A stretch of DNA of 64,000 bases. It comes from Aquatica leii (lineage: Eukaryota > Arthropoda > Insecta > Coleoptera > Lampyridae). The stretch lies in assembly GCA_035610365.1 (NCBI GenBank), contig CM069436.1:88537912-88601911 (forward strand). The letters run 5' to 3'. Below, in pieces: positions 22,546-34,933 of the stretch. The position numbers and the translations under genes are program-made. Position 1 is the stretch's first letter, and each line of letters starts with the position of its first letter. The notes beneath the pieces were generated by a model. That model was not told the origin of the DNA, made no database searches, and worked only from the letters and a program-made list of their open reading frames with translations.

Positions 22546-23089
22546 CATCACAAGTAAGTTGCGAATAGTTTATCCGATTAATAATATAAAAATAATGCGG
22601 CAAGCTTTTAAAGGACTTTTTCTCTGGCAAAATTAGGTATGCTACCGAATCTTCTACTTTAAAAAATGTTTGAAAATGTCAATGTAATTTTACTTAACTT
22701 CATAGTGGTATCTTGTCTCCTTTCTGACGATTCTGGTGACGGTTCTTCTTAAACGTTATAAATTGTGTTTAACAATTGAAACATGTGCATCTGAACTTGT
22801 GCGTTCGCCAGCCTTTGGGAAAGAAGATTAGGGTAAGTCGAGCAATCGCTCACATCGGGGTGAATCGAAGCCTCGATTTGTTTCGGGGTTGGGTTAGGTA
22901 CATTTCATTTTCTATCTTAATTACTATTGCAGTCTACGTTTCTGTTTCCGAATTGTTAATTTGCGAATCCAAGTTTAGATAACATCAGCTTCATATATTA
23001 ATTAAAAACTTCACTCTGGCTAAGAAAGATCAGGTTTCTATCAATCAAATACAAAGTTTTAGAGATTTGTTTTACTTGATCCGGACCAT
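22546..23089. other. Spacer before the BEL/Pao remnant
   Basis: No recognisable gene; the frame at 22776-22982 has no motif. Confidence 0.4.
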
Positions 23090-24770
23090 TTTTGCTAAGT
23101 GCTGGTACTGATAGCGCAGCATCACAACAATTATGCGGTTTTCCTTCTGACTCACTTCAAGGTTTTTTTCCGAAAATTATATTTCCGCATTCGATGGAAC
23201 AATTGCGACATGGACACATTTTATCGGTGTTTTTGATTCGTTGGTGTATAATAATAAAATTTTCATTATTTAAAAACTTCTCTTTTTGGAGAAGCAGAAT
23301 CCGTTACTGCCAGTTTTGCATTGACCGAGGCAAATTATGAAATTGCTTATAAAACCTTAAAAATCTCTGCCAAAACTATAGGCGTCTAGCCAGAATGTAC
23401 TTAGATAACATTCTAAATTTTAAGCCTCTTGTTTCACTACTCAAGAAAGTCTCAGATCGTATTTTCAAGTACAGCAAAATGCAGCCAGTGCTTTAGCAGC
23501 TCTTTCTATTCAAAATCGTTTTGAATTTACTCTCTTTTATTTAGCAATGCGTAATTTGGATTCACCTACCTCTCGTGAATTTGAGTATCGGCGACAAGCA
23601 GATGATTTGCTACTTCTAAGGAACTTATTAAACTATCTGCTGCTGAAATCAAATCACATCATTTGATAAAGGTCAAACGAGATAAGGAGGTTACTTTATC
23701 TGCCAAGCCACATTTGGCTACCTCGCCTATTAAAACTAATAAATTTAATTCTACTTACAATCGTTCCTTTTCATCACCTCAGCGTTGCCCTGTATGTAAA
23801 CCTGATCACAATATTACTTGGTGTCCCGAGTTCCAACGAATGTCAATAGACGAAAGAAGCAAAACCATGCGTAATCACACTCGTTGATTTATTTGTTTTG
23901 GAGCGCATTTAATAGCAGATTGTGAATCTGAGCACTCATGCGTGCATTGTGGCAGCCGTAGGCCTAATTCATTACTGCATTTGGATAAAGAAGATAATTC
24001 TAATTAATATTCTAGCTGTTTAAAGAATGTTTTGTTGCCTTCCGCTTACTCATCGTAATCATACTGTTCTCTTCGGTACCATTCACGCTTTACTCCGAGC
24101 TAATTGCGGTGATTTTCGCGCTGTTAGAGCAGTTTTGGATCCAGGTTTGCAAGTCTCTGCTATTACTAGCGCTATGGTTACAAGTTTAGGTTTAACCCTA
24201 AGCTCTTCTCAGTTACAGATTTCGGGAATTAGGCAAATCGGCTTCTGTACCCTTGGTACTGTTGACTGTAATAAAATCTTGTTACTCTTTTGAGGTTATC
24301 ATAGGTGCTCCTTACGTACTTTCTTTACTATCTCAAAAGTTCCTTTTGCCTCGTCTTTCTGAACATGTCTATTCTAGTATAAAACATCGTCAACTAGTTG
24401 ATAAATATTTTCATGTACCTGGCAAGATAGAAATGCTTATCGGAGCTGATTTATTGCCCACAATAATTTGAGAAGGTTTCTCTATAATTAAAGGTAATCC
24501 TTCAGTTCTTTGGTGACGTTATTGTAGGTTCTGTAAGTCTGAGTTCGTTAACTTCTTCGTCTGTTTTTCTAAATCTTCAATCAAATCCTTCAGACTTCCT
24601 TGTCAAGTTCTGGGAATTCGAGGAAGTACCCGTTGCAAAGAATCGTAATCGTGATGAAGAATGGTGCGAACGCTTGTTTAGTAATACTTATGTTCGAACC
24701 TCCGATGGTCGATATGTCGTCGCTCTACCTCTACGGTCACGGTCACAAATTTTGTTACGTCGTGAAGATC
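23090..24770 (+). mobile_element. BEL/Pao LTR retrotransposon gag-pol remnant
   Basis: In order on the plus strand: a broken gag capsid region (about 23160-23460, with a trace of the IATWTHFIGVFDSLV-type block and of the YKTLK region); a gag zinc-knuckle region with RCPVCKPDHNITWCPEF (23663-23887) and HCGSRRPN; a protease-like frame (24027-24293); and the linker before RT (about 24590-24760, with FWEFEEVPV and, in another frame, GRYVVALPL). RT, integrase and LTRs are absent. Many stops and shifts show long inactivity. Confidence 0.8.
24027..24293 (+). pseudogene. BEL/Pao aspartic protease remnant
   Basis: The 88-codon frame holds a BEL-type protease core, AVRAVLDPGLQVSAITSAMV. The active-site triplet is normally DSG or DTG; here it is DPG, which should abolish activity. 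The frame then reads SLGLTLSSSQLQISGI, typical of the family, and stops. It lies downstream of the knuckle region in the order expected for gag-pol. Confidence 0.75.
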
Positions 24771-25490
24771 GTTGTTGAAACTACGGTACATATTACATCA
24801 CGTATTACGTTTAAGGCCAATAATGACATTGCTACAGAAACACGCGTTGCCAACGCAAAAAGTAACAGACTGCTAAGAACAAAAACGGACATTAGAATAA
24901 ACGTCAACGTAAAAATTGTCAAATGGTGGGATCGACAATGGACTGATCACGTCACCAAGATGGACTAGTGATACACAATATTGGTTTAGTGGGGTGTTCT
25001 TGCACCAGATGGAAAATAGCGGACATCGAAAACTTTAACACGTTTTGAATAGTATTATATAACTTCTTTGCTAAATTTTCGTTACTAACGCTGTTGTTCG
25101 GTAATGTGAAAGTTGCTTGGTATTGGGTTTTCTTTCGTCGGTTGACAGGCATTTATATCTAATAGGATAGCTAAAAGTAATGATAAAATTAGGGATATTT
25201 ATTCCTATTACTATTAAACTGGATTGCTAACTCGAATATCAGTTGTATATAAACAAAAGTACAACCAAACTCACCCATTTGCAAAGTAGACAAAATGTTA
25301 TTATTGATCAGTTTGAATGTGATTGTGTTAACGACATATAGTGATGATTACCGTTTAACGCTTCGTGTTTATGCTACGAGAATCATTTATTGAATGCAAA
25401 ATCAATTTTATCTGATCGTCGCCAACGTATTCAACTATTTTGTTCTTTTCTGAGAAAGCTTACTTTGTAGTTTTTGCCTTTTCCTTTTAT
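24771..25490. other. Non-coding stretch
   Basis: No recognised gene. Small frames at 24952-25152 (minus) and at the end of 24600-24968 (plus) have no motif. Confidence 0.4.
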
Positions 25491-25499
25491 TCTTTTTTT

Positions 25500-26690
25500 A
25501 TTTTGGTTCTGTCAAAGCTTTCCAAAACTTCTTGTAGACCTATAACGTTCTTTTCACTTGAAGAAGATTCGGTTGCTTCAAATTAGAAAGTGAAGTTTTT
25601 TGTAAGGCGTGTTAGTGACGGCTATTGCATGTTGTGTTGTTGTTGCTCCTTTTTTTGATATCACACTAGATCTCGAGAAATGTGGTGGTATAGCCGTCAA
25701 GACTTTCTGAAAAGACGCGACTGTGTTAACAGCAACAGAGTTTGCCGAGACCGTCTACAGCTGCAAAATTAAGGTCTCTGCAGATGTGAAGGTCCACGGC
25801 TTAAATACCAGCAGCCCGGAATGCGTTTTCGCTGTTTTAATGGTTGTAGCTCTATCATAACTTTTACGAAGCAGGGAAGCCACATGGTGAACGGCTATAC
25901 TTTGATCAAGATGTTGCCTCAGTTTTTTTCAGCTTGGATGTTGTAAGTTCTTAATGGTTAAAAAATGTCAAGTCAAAAGGCTGCATTCTGTGAGTAGCGT
26001 GACTTGGTAGCTGCAGCGTTATGATGCCATCTTTGGCGAACAAAAGCGCTTCGAAATTCTGGCTATAGTGATTTATGGTCGTTCCAACCCCCTAAAATCA
26101 ACATTGTAGTGACTTACACGCCGACTGCACAGACACAGAAGACAATAGTTGTGTTTACTTCGCGTTCTCTACGACTTGCTGTCCCACTTGATCTTGACTC
26201 GTCAATATATAAGATACTGAGCTCATTTAACTTCTATTTGTCTACTAATTTTTCGAGAACAACATAAAAATTTGCATCACGTTTACGACTGACCTTCCGA
26301 ATTTTTCTGATCGACGTTGCTTCTGGTTGACACAAGAGTAAGTTTTCATAAACGCATAAAATCTTTTTTTCCGATGATGTCTTTTTCTTAGTTGAAGGAA
26401 TTGTCAACACCGTGGCGTTTGGCAGTAATTAAAGCTAGGTTTCATATATATTTGATTGTTAAGCCAAACATTTGTTGTTGAAGCTTTAGTATGTGTCCTT
26501 TCAATTTGTTCTCCATTTCATTTGTGAACACAGATGGATGATCTAGTTGTTTCACTTTCTTGTTTGGATTTGGGTACTTTCTAATAGTGAGTTTAAGGAC
26601 GCTAAAGGCGCGGACTGTCGCATTTAGGCTTATACCACTCCTGATCGTACTAACGGTCGATTGTACGTTCTCTTAGGCAACCTTGTAATT
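25500..26690 (-). pseudogene. pogo/Tigger-type transposase pseudogene, copy 1
   Basis: Read on the minus strand in shifting frames, the N-terminal part (26690-26300) resembles the helix-turn-helix DNA-binding region, with a YPNPNKKVKQLDHPSVFT block and later SEKFGRSVVNVMQIF. The middle shows TLQLPSHATHRMQPFDLTFF, the catalytic-core block before the third acidic residue (normally LPPHTTHxLQPLDxxxF). Further on, a SPCGFPA and NAFRAAGI trace matches the end of the domain. At least ten stops or shifts are present. No terminal repeats were identified. Confidence 0.7.
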
Positions 26691-27130
26691 AAAAAATCTA
26701 AAAACAAAATTTTTCTTACAAGAATTTGAATTAGCATTGTGGTGTACTAGTTACGAGCATTATCATTAAATTTTATGCTTAAATAGGAAGGGTAAGCGTA
26801 CACACACACAAATGGAAATAGTAAAATATTTTATTAATAAATATTTATGCCTTATAACAAATTTTCCTAATTCTACTTATTTAGCCTCTAATGGCAAAAC
26901 CTCTACACTTTCATCTCTACAGAAAACTAATCATAACTGTTTTGAAAGACAATGTGGGCATTGTTTAGTTATGCTATGGTAAACGATGTGTAAGCTAATG
27001 AAATATTTGAATTAAATGGCACTGCGGGTTGATTATCGAAAAAATTTAGACTGATTGGTGCAACCAGTAAATTAATCACAATGAAATACTGAAATTGCTG
27101 AGATCCTTATTTAGACAATGATAACAAATA
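26691..27130. other. 3' flank of the VWC/mucin gene
   Basis: Contains a short CA run at about 26800-26811. No reading frame of note. It presumably holds the 3' UTR of the minus-strand gene that ends at 27131. Confidence 0.4.
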
Positions 27131-30100
27131 TTAACATTTGAGAGGAGTACATTGCACGCCTATTTCTGTACATCGACATTCCATACAAGGACCGGATAAT
27201 TCCGAAATTATTCTTCCTACCCGGTACATTCGTCCATAAATGTTGCAGCCGGCTAGCTTTAACAACCCCACTCCAACGGCCGAATCTATGTTATTAGGAT
27301 GGCTCGTTTGAGGTGCTTCAGTTGTTGGAGTCGTTTTGAAATTTTTTCGTGTCGTCGTAGATGTTTCGTAAAGTAACAGTTCCAAAATATTTCCAAACGA
27401 CAAATCGTTTTTCTCGGTTGTTGACTTTTCTGTAGTTGCTACAAATTGCATGTCCTCAATTAGAGATTGCAAATTCGGAGGTTTTTCTGTTCGAATAACA
27501 TTACTGAAAGGATTCGGTGTTACTATACCTTCTGCTACTGTAATTATATCTTGTGGATTTGAAGTTAAGTCGATTCGATCTATTCCTGCGTCTTTAGATT
27601 CTGTATTTATCCAAATACGTTATTAATGTATACATTAAAATCTATACACTTACCGCATGTTATATGTGGACAACACGACTGTTTATCTATGGATGCGATG
27701 CAGCCTGGTTCTGGCGCTGTACATGGTGGTTTTTGACATATCATGTTGCCATAAAAGCACACACAAACGATGCAATGTTCTCCAGTTATTGTTTCTCGAT
27801 GCAGTATTTCGCGACCCTCAGATATACAGTTATCTAAAAAAATATTATTGCAATGACTCTTTCAGAGGTACAAAAAGTATTTTCAACTTACGTTCGTGAC
27901 TTTTTAATGGATTGGAAGTCAGAGTCGACTTTTCCGACGTAATGCCTAGTTCTTTTTCATAGTAATCTGGTAGAATAAGTGGCTCCTTTGGCACGAATCC
28001 ACCTACGTTAACCTTTTATTTATAGTATATTTTATGAAAGTGTGAAATTACCTTCAGTTTTAGTTGGTGGTGAAAACAAACTATACGGAGGTGCTTGCGT
28101 TATTCGCTCAGGGTACAAAGAATTTTCTTGCTCGCGTAATTTTGGGTCTAAGGCGTCTGCTGCTACAAATGGAATTATTCTAAAATGTACGGTAAAGTAA
28201 ATAGAAAACTTGGTTTAATGTTGCGAACCGTAAATTTGGTAACGATGGTGGTAAAGTGGGTTCGTTGTAGTCATAATCTTCGTAATCTTTGTTTTTACTC
28301 ATGGTAATATTCAGTAAAGCTTCAATATCTGATGTTTTATGTGGGTTAGGTGTAACAGTGCCAACTTTTACTTTGGACTCTAAATCTACTTCTGTATAGT
28401 CACTTTCAGAAGTTGCACTTGAAGTTGCTTCGGTACTTTCCATCATTTGTGTTGTGTCTCTGTGGTCTATATCTTTAACAACGTTTTGAGTGTTATTAGT
28501 GCTGTTGGTTTTTATGCAGTCTGTCGTTGTTACTATAGTGGTAACTGCTGTCGAGTTTAAAACGTGTTTGAATTTAGTCGTTGGCGCATCTGTATCAGTA
28601 ACAAATTCTGTTGTCGACGGCAGAGAGGATGAATCTAAGTTTATAGTTGTAGATAAATCATCGGATAAAGTATGGAGTAAGGTTGTAATGACTTCCGTTA
28701 ATTTCATGCTCGTTGGTTCGTTCGTAGTTAAGTTTTGCTCCGTTTTTGTTGTCACTTCCGTGACACTGTTTTCAGTTTCTTTTGTTATTTCGTTATCAAA
28801 AAGGGATCCAACTATGTCGAAAAAATCGGATTCATAATCAGAAGATCTCACTTGCTTATTTGTAGTTTCTTCATCTACGTTCTTTGAATTTGACAATTTA
28901 GTAGTTGTTGCTTCGAAAGTTGTCGTTAAAAGCGGTTTCTTATAACTAATATTTTTGAACTCGTAATTTGTAGTACCGTAGAAATTACTTATTATCGTTG
29001 ATCCGTTTTTTCTAAATTTAGTGCTTGGTCTTGTACGCGTATCCAAAATTGGTTCTGATTTAGTAGAAATTTTTTTTGTTATACTCATAGTGTTATAATA
29101 AAAAGGACCGGAGGTACTTGGATCTTGTAAATGTCGGGTACTTCCAATTTCAGCACCCCGATCACTTTTTGTAGTAAGTTGTGATGATTCCGCTATGATG
29201 TACGAGGTTTTATTAATATTGTTTTCATTAACTTTATGCAATTTATTTTGCGGCAATTGCTGAACTTCTTTACGCAATTTAGCATATTCTTTACTTACAA
29301 TTGGATAATTGTCGTAATTTATTTCTGGGTGAATATCAAAAGTTCCGTCTTGAATTTAAAGAATTATTTTTTGTGTTTAAGGTGTAATCGGTACTTACTA
29401 CAGTTGTAACTATCTGGACAGCAGTTTCCGGGTTTTATTACAGGTGTACATCCTAAGATTGCTGGTGCACATGCCAAGGGCTCGCAACGTATTAAACCTC
29501 TGATGCAGTAGCAGTTGTCGCAGGCTGAATGTCCAGCACCTAAGATTTTACTCCCTTCTGAATAATTGATTTCGCCTACCGTGCATTTATCTGAAAATCG
29601 AAACGATTAGATTTTGCCAATTTATGTTGTCACGTACTTGTCGCAATTTTGGGAATTTCAGTAGTAGTACTTATATAAAATTCGCTGCAGTTGTATCGTA
29701 CTGGACAGCAGTTATGTTTCTCAAACACTGGGTTACACCCATCTAACTTTAACAGACATTTAGGCTTAATACAAGTTTGTTGACCTCCGATACAATAACA
29801 ATATTCGCAAAGACTCGATGTAGCCATAGCTGATCCTGGTCCATAAACTGTACCATTCTCAATACATGCTGAAAATTTTATAGTAAATATTATTATTTTT
29901 TAAATTAGGTTTTTGTTAACTGTCTTCCATGGCTGTACTGTAGTTTTGATCAATGATTGAATCCGATCGTGCTTCTATCCTGTTACTTGCTGGACTATCT
30001 AAAACATCGTAATAAGTTAAAATTTTGCATAAATTAACGATGACTTATGCTCGTCTATATTTTATTTCTTCTAATCGATTAATACGTAAAATAACAAAAA

Positions 30101-30308
30101 CTAGTTTTTTTACCTGTGCATATTAATTCTGGACAGCAAGTTTTGTGTCTATGCAAAATTATACAATTCGGCGGCGGTGGATTTAGAAGTTTCGGACATA
30201 CTCTTAAATAACAAACAAGAGTTCCTCGTGTACATGTACAGTTCAAACACGATTCTGTTGTACCTACTGCTTCGCCTTCTTTGTGTTTTTGATTCTCAAA
30301 CCAGCAAT
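27131..30308 (-). CDS. Tenectin-like VWC-domain, mucin-like extracellular protein (3' nine exons)
   Basis: Nine exons read in frame on the minus strand: 30114-30308, 29921-29998, 29638-29868, 29399-29590, 28229-29348, 28052-28179, 27892-28002, 27654-27833 and 27131-27600, giving about 900 residues. Exons 1, 3, 4 and 8 each encode a cysteine-rich VWC module with the typical CCP near the end (TCCPELIC, NCCPVRYNC, NCCPDSYNC, SCCPHITC). The last exon ends in a partial VWC (GPCMECRCTEIGVQC) at the stop. The 1120-bp exon is Thr/Ser-rich (runs such as TTTFEATTTKLS) and probably O-glycosylated. Nearly all introns are phase 1, the mark of shuffled extracellular modules. VWC modules joined by mucin stretches recall insect tenectin, an integrin-binding epidermal matrix protein; that identity is inference. 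No signal peptide or first exon is found, so the gene continues beyond 30308. Confidence 0.85.
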
Positions 30309-31325
30309 CTATAAAATGAATTTAGGTAATTAAGTTTCGTGATTTTTTAAAAGATTTTGTTACGACAGTAAAACAAGAAATTAATTAGGAACTGTAAAAC
30401 CTAAAACAAGGCGAAACTTATGAACATTGTTATCAGTTATGCTAAACATAAAATCTCCGTTTCATCATTGAATATGTCATATTGATATTAAGTTTATCGA
30501 AAAGCTATGTCCGGTTGTATAATTAAAGAAGCTAATTTATTTTTATGCTTAAAATTTTCTTCTTAACGTTTAATTAACAATGCAATTTTTATTAATATTT
30601 GTCTTTAATCTTCAATTCCAGGTTTGGAAGATTGATATATATTTTTTTCATTTAAAGAATTGATTAATATGGTGGGCCACGCTACAGCTTTTAGGGCTAA
30701 CTTTTATAGCGTGATTGAATTGTCTATTGACATGTCTAGTCTCTATCGATCAATCGGTTGCTTCGGAAACATTGAATCTTGTCGCGTAGTCACAGATACT
30801 TTTAGATGTATTCGTTTCTACTTCAGCTTGCAGTTTGTTATTACCTGTTTGACCTCAGGCAGTTAATGTGATTGATTCTCAAAATCGAAATTATTAGACG
30901 GTTTTTTTAGATTTATTGCACATAAGCTTGTTCATAATGCTGTCAAATTGTACTACAGATGTCACTTTCTTTTTTTCTAAATTAAAGTTTAGTAATAAGG
31001 TCAGTCAAAACTGAGTGAGTGAGAACTGGGTAAGCGAGAAAACTCTATGAGTAAGAGTAATTGTCAGAGTTTTTCATTTTAACCCCCTAAAACCTCTAAC
31101 TGAGACTGCTACCTGCCCGTACCTTTATAATAATTTGTGACTTATTCGTAAATTTCGTGAAACTAACATTGTTGTTGTTTCCTTAAATTTCGAGGAACTA
31201 ATATTGTTTTTGTATCGTATTCTATTCGAATGACCAAATGTACCTACTTATTTGCCGAACTTACTACAGTTGATAAATATCAATTGAGAAGAAACGTTTG
31301 ACACGTACTAATAATGTTAAAACGA
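30309..31325. other. Probable 5' intron of the VWC/mucin gene
   Basis: No further VWC exon is visible. The frame at 30660-30866 has no motif. The Tigger remnant beyond 31330 is inserted on the opposite strand, possibly within the intron. Confidence 0.4.
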
Positions 31326-31329
31326 AAAA

Positions 31330-32683
31330 TCAAAGTGTTGTCTTGAAGTGATAAAAATTGTGAATGCGGAAAATCAAAAGATTCTATATAGTCTCAGTGC
31401 ATAGAGGGATATGGAAATATTAAGAGGAGTCGACTTTCCAAGTTTCTCAACATTCAAAAGTGCTTTTTACATTGGATAAAACAAACCCCCGATAAAAACA
31501 TTTCCATAGATGGACCGTTTTTGAAACAAAAATCTAAATACTTTGCTACAAAATTGGGAATTCAGAACGTTTGTAAGTAAATAAGTAATGACTGGTTACA
31601 GAGTTTTAAAAAGCGTCATGATATAGTTTTCAAAAAAGCAGCCGGGGAAAGTAAATTTGTGGACCAAGGCGTGTGTAACCAATGGACTAAAGATTTGCCA
31701 AGCCTTTTAAAAGGGTATGATCTAGAAGATATTTACAACGCGGATGAGTGTCTTCCGGATAGAACATTCACATTTAAAGGCGAAAAATGTTATGGAGGTA
31801 AACAAATCAAGGAATGTCTTACTATTCTCTAATGTGTAAACATGGCTGGTACGGACAAACTTTTCTTTTTGATCATCGGGAAATCAAAACTACCTAGATG
31901 TTTTAAAGTGTTAAGACTGCACCTGTTGATTATGCCAGTAATACAAAAGCTGGCTGACTAATATATTATTTAAAGATTGGTTGAAAAAAGTTAATAAGGA
32001 GATGAAGATAAAACGAAAAAAAATCGTGCTTTTTATTGACAACTGTACTGCTCATACGGACTTACCGCCACTTGAAAATGTGAAAGTCATGTTCTTGCTT
32101 GCCAATACCACTAGTAAACTTCAGTCTTTACATCAAGATATCATGCACACATTCAAACGCTTTTATTGCAGAGAAGTTGTTAAACATGTTCTTACGTGCA
32201 CGGACGAAAAAAATAACCCTGAGATTAACGTACTTCTAGCCATGAAATTTACAAGGAGAGCATGGTGTACAGTAAGTGACGTTATTATCAAAAACTGCTT
32301 TAAGAAAACTGGGTTTTGGATTAGTACAGATAAACAAGACTCTCTGTCAGAGGAAAATGAGGTTGAAATTGGACCTAGCAACGAGGAATGGGCCAAACTT
32401 GGGACTCACGAAACTACTGTTAATATGTTAACGCTAACCTTTGAAGACTTCGTACAGATTGACGACGACGTGGCTACTGTCGGAAAATACACTGATGTCG
32501 ATATCGGTCAGAATTGTGTGAGCACGAGTGCTGACGTAAATGACAGTGAAGACGAATCCGACCGATCACAGATTTTAAATACAGAAGTAGAGAGCATTCC
32601 AAAGAAGCAAGAAGCTTTAAATGCACTGGAGACGCTCCACAAGTTCTTTGAATACTCGTCGGTAGTTGATAAAACTTTCTAAT
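31330..32683 (+). pseudogene. pogo/Tigger-type transposase pseudogene, copy 2
   Basis: The N-terminal half (31330-31980) is broken but shows a CENP-B-like helix-turn-helix block (WLQSFKKRHDI near 31592) and the first catalytic Asp in YNADECLPDRTF. The C-terminal 233-codon frame (31981-32682) is open. It carries the second catalytic Asp in KIVLFIDNCTAH and the third in LQSLHQDIMHTFKRFY (family consensus LQPLDQGxI), where the expected PLDQG reads SLHQD. The acidic C-terminal tail is family-typical. Stops upstream make it non-functional. It is the best preserved of the three pogo-type copies. Confidence 0.85.
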
Positions 32684-33562
32684 GAATAATATGTACCTAT
32701 ACGATACAAATGTATGTTTATCACTACATATTTGTTGTATTTTTTATATACCTAAGTGAGAAAGGCCACTTCTGTCTATAAGCTAGAAACTTGGGTTAGT
32801 GAGAAACCTCCATGAGCGAAAAAAATATTGCGGTCCCTTGAACTCACGCTTATTTAGGTTCGACGTATAGCGTAGTGTCAGCTAAATCATAGAGTTACTG
32901 TAAATTCCAATTGTACGACAGAGATCGGATGATCAACTGATTTACCGTATTACTAAAATATAGTTTTGAAGAAAAGAAATTGTCGGACACTTTGACATTC
33001 CACTGACAGCATTGTGGATAGATGAATTGACGAAAAAGGTCGAAGGCAGAAAACTTCTACAACCACGTTATTAATTTATTCTATTTTTCGTTATATCTTC
33101 TGGGATTCAGCTTTCTGTTTTTCCATTAAAAATATTCAAATTTTACTTATATTTTCAACCGCTAGAAGTCACTCAGTACATTAATGAAGAATAGAGAACA
33201 TTTATTGTCATTTAACAAAATACTTTAAATAAGTAAAATTAATCCGCAACTGAGAAACGAAATCACATCTCAATTATCTAAAAAAATAAAGTGTGACATC
33301 AAATTATTGTTACTACAATCAATGATTTTTTTTATTCGTAAAAATAAGGAGTTATGTGAGCTCTGGACGATATTCTAGATCACATATCTACATACGTTGA
33401 TATTTCTTTAAATTTGTGAAATAAATAGTTTTATTTCGTAAATTCTCGTTGTTGAACTACACGTAAACGAACGACCATCGTTTAAACGGGAAGTGTAACG
33501 ATTTACGATAAAATGCAATTTTGTAGAATTCGTTCCAAAACTAAAGAATGCTCAGATGTGAA
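32684..33562. other. Non-coding stretch after the Tigger remnant
   Basis: Around 32786-32822 a sequence resembles one near 31024-31058 in the same direction (GAAACTTGGGTTAGTGAGAA against GAACTGGGTAAGCGAGAA), perhaps subterminal repeats of the element. Otherwise nothing. Confidence 0.4.
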
Positions 33563-34933
33563 TCGGATAAATTCGGAATTTGACGATTCTGCGAAATAAA
33601 TTCTAACTAAAAATATCAGCTGTAAACAATGAATCTTTAACATACCTCAAATGCCGTATGAAAAACAAACGTTTTTCAGTTGGATTGGTAATGAAGTGCC
33701 TGAAAGTTTGTTTTATGAAACAGCCGATCGGACTGAACAGGAGATTGCTGCTGCTCTTAATGCTGTAAACAGTCCTGAGAATACTATTGGGGAATTAGTT
33801 CAATCTGATGATGTAAAAATTCATTTGAAACGGAAACGTGAAACTCCAAAATGCAGATTAACTCCAAAAGGTGCAGGGTTAGACGCTTGAATCCCCAAAT
33901 TGAAGAACATGGTCCCACAAATCTAATACTTTAACAAATTAACACTAGAATTAAGCAGCTCGCACATCTGAAAACCGTTAAACGGGAACTAGAAAGGCTT
34001 AAACTTCAGTTCAAGTATCCGGATATAGATTTTCAATTCAGTAAATGATTTTGTTCATCCTGTGATTATTATTAGTATAAGTAAAGTTATTACAAAACAA
34101 ATACATTGTTAATTAAATTATTTCGTGTTTGTGTTCCTTGCTGAAACAGTTAATATTCGTCTTTCATGTTATCTTGATCAAAATCATCTTCATCTATTAC
34201 TACCACAAGATCTTCATTAATAATGTTGTGCAAACGCATTATGTTATGCAAAATAGCACATCAATATATAATTTTTGCTGCGAAGGGGGGTAAATAGTGT
34301 AAGACTCTGTCGCTAAGTATTCTTTTGGATGTGCCTATCCGTTCCGGATGTTGGCAATAAGCAAGGCAATTTGAACTTTACTGACTGTTGCTCTAAACAG
34401 TCTTCGTGTAGACATGAAAAGCCAAATTCTAAGGTTCTTAAACCAAGAGATTCTGCGTCTTCTAGGTGTTCTTCTGCCTAGAACTTTTTCTTTTAGTATC
34501 AATTGGAACAGGATGTTAATAGAAACGGCTGCAACGGATATCATGAATTTTTATCGCCATTACCATAATTGTTTTTCAATTTACGTTTAATAGAGCTCAT
34601 TGCCCAAATGGCAGAATCAGAAAACGTAGCATATACATATATGTATCTAGTATTTTTAAATTATGATCACATACCTATCATCCTATTATGCCAGGCATGT
34701 GAAATTAATTATAAAATTCAGTCTTAACGGCAATCGTTTCTTCAAAATTTAACGGACATTTAATGTGCGTCGGATAAATTCGGAACTTGATGATCATGCG
34801 AATTAAATTCTTACTAAAAACATCAGCTGTAAACAATGTGTGAATTTAATGTAATGTAATGGTTAATCTTTAATTTGTTAATATGCGCACTTTAAACGCC
34901 GTATGCAAAGTACAAACGTTTTTCAGTTAGATA
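33563..34933. mobile_element. PIF/Harbinger-type DNA transposon remnant
   Basis: Two convergent ORF remnants fit the two-gene layout of PIF/Harbinger. On the plus strand, 33651-33890 plus a continuation to about 34045 encodes a small charged accessory-type protein ending in a helical HLKTVKRELERLKLQFKYPD tail. On the minus strand, about 34540-34150 ends in CAILHNIMRLHNI, the typical C-terminal CxxLHN block of the nuclease, followed by an acidic tail. About 120-160 bp of sequence is present twice in direct orientation, at 33563-33686 and 34771-34933. No terminal inverted repeats were found. Confidence 0.6.
33651..33890 (+). pseudogene. Harbinger-associated accessory ORF remnant
   Basis: The 79-codon frame starts at an ATG within the first copy of the direct repeat and ends early. 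A second frame just downstream (to about 34045) gives a Lys/Leu-rich amphipathic helix ending in QFSK. It has no motif of its own; assignment rests on position beside the nuclease trace. It could also be an unrelated short gene. Confidence 0.4.

Noticed and set aside
28490-28837. 115-codon plus-strand ORF
   Set aside because: It is the antisense shadow of the Thr/Ser-rich exon of the VWC gene, whose complement reads Val/Ser-rich.
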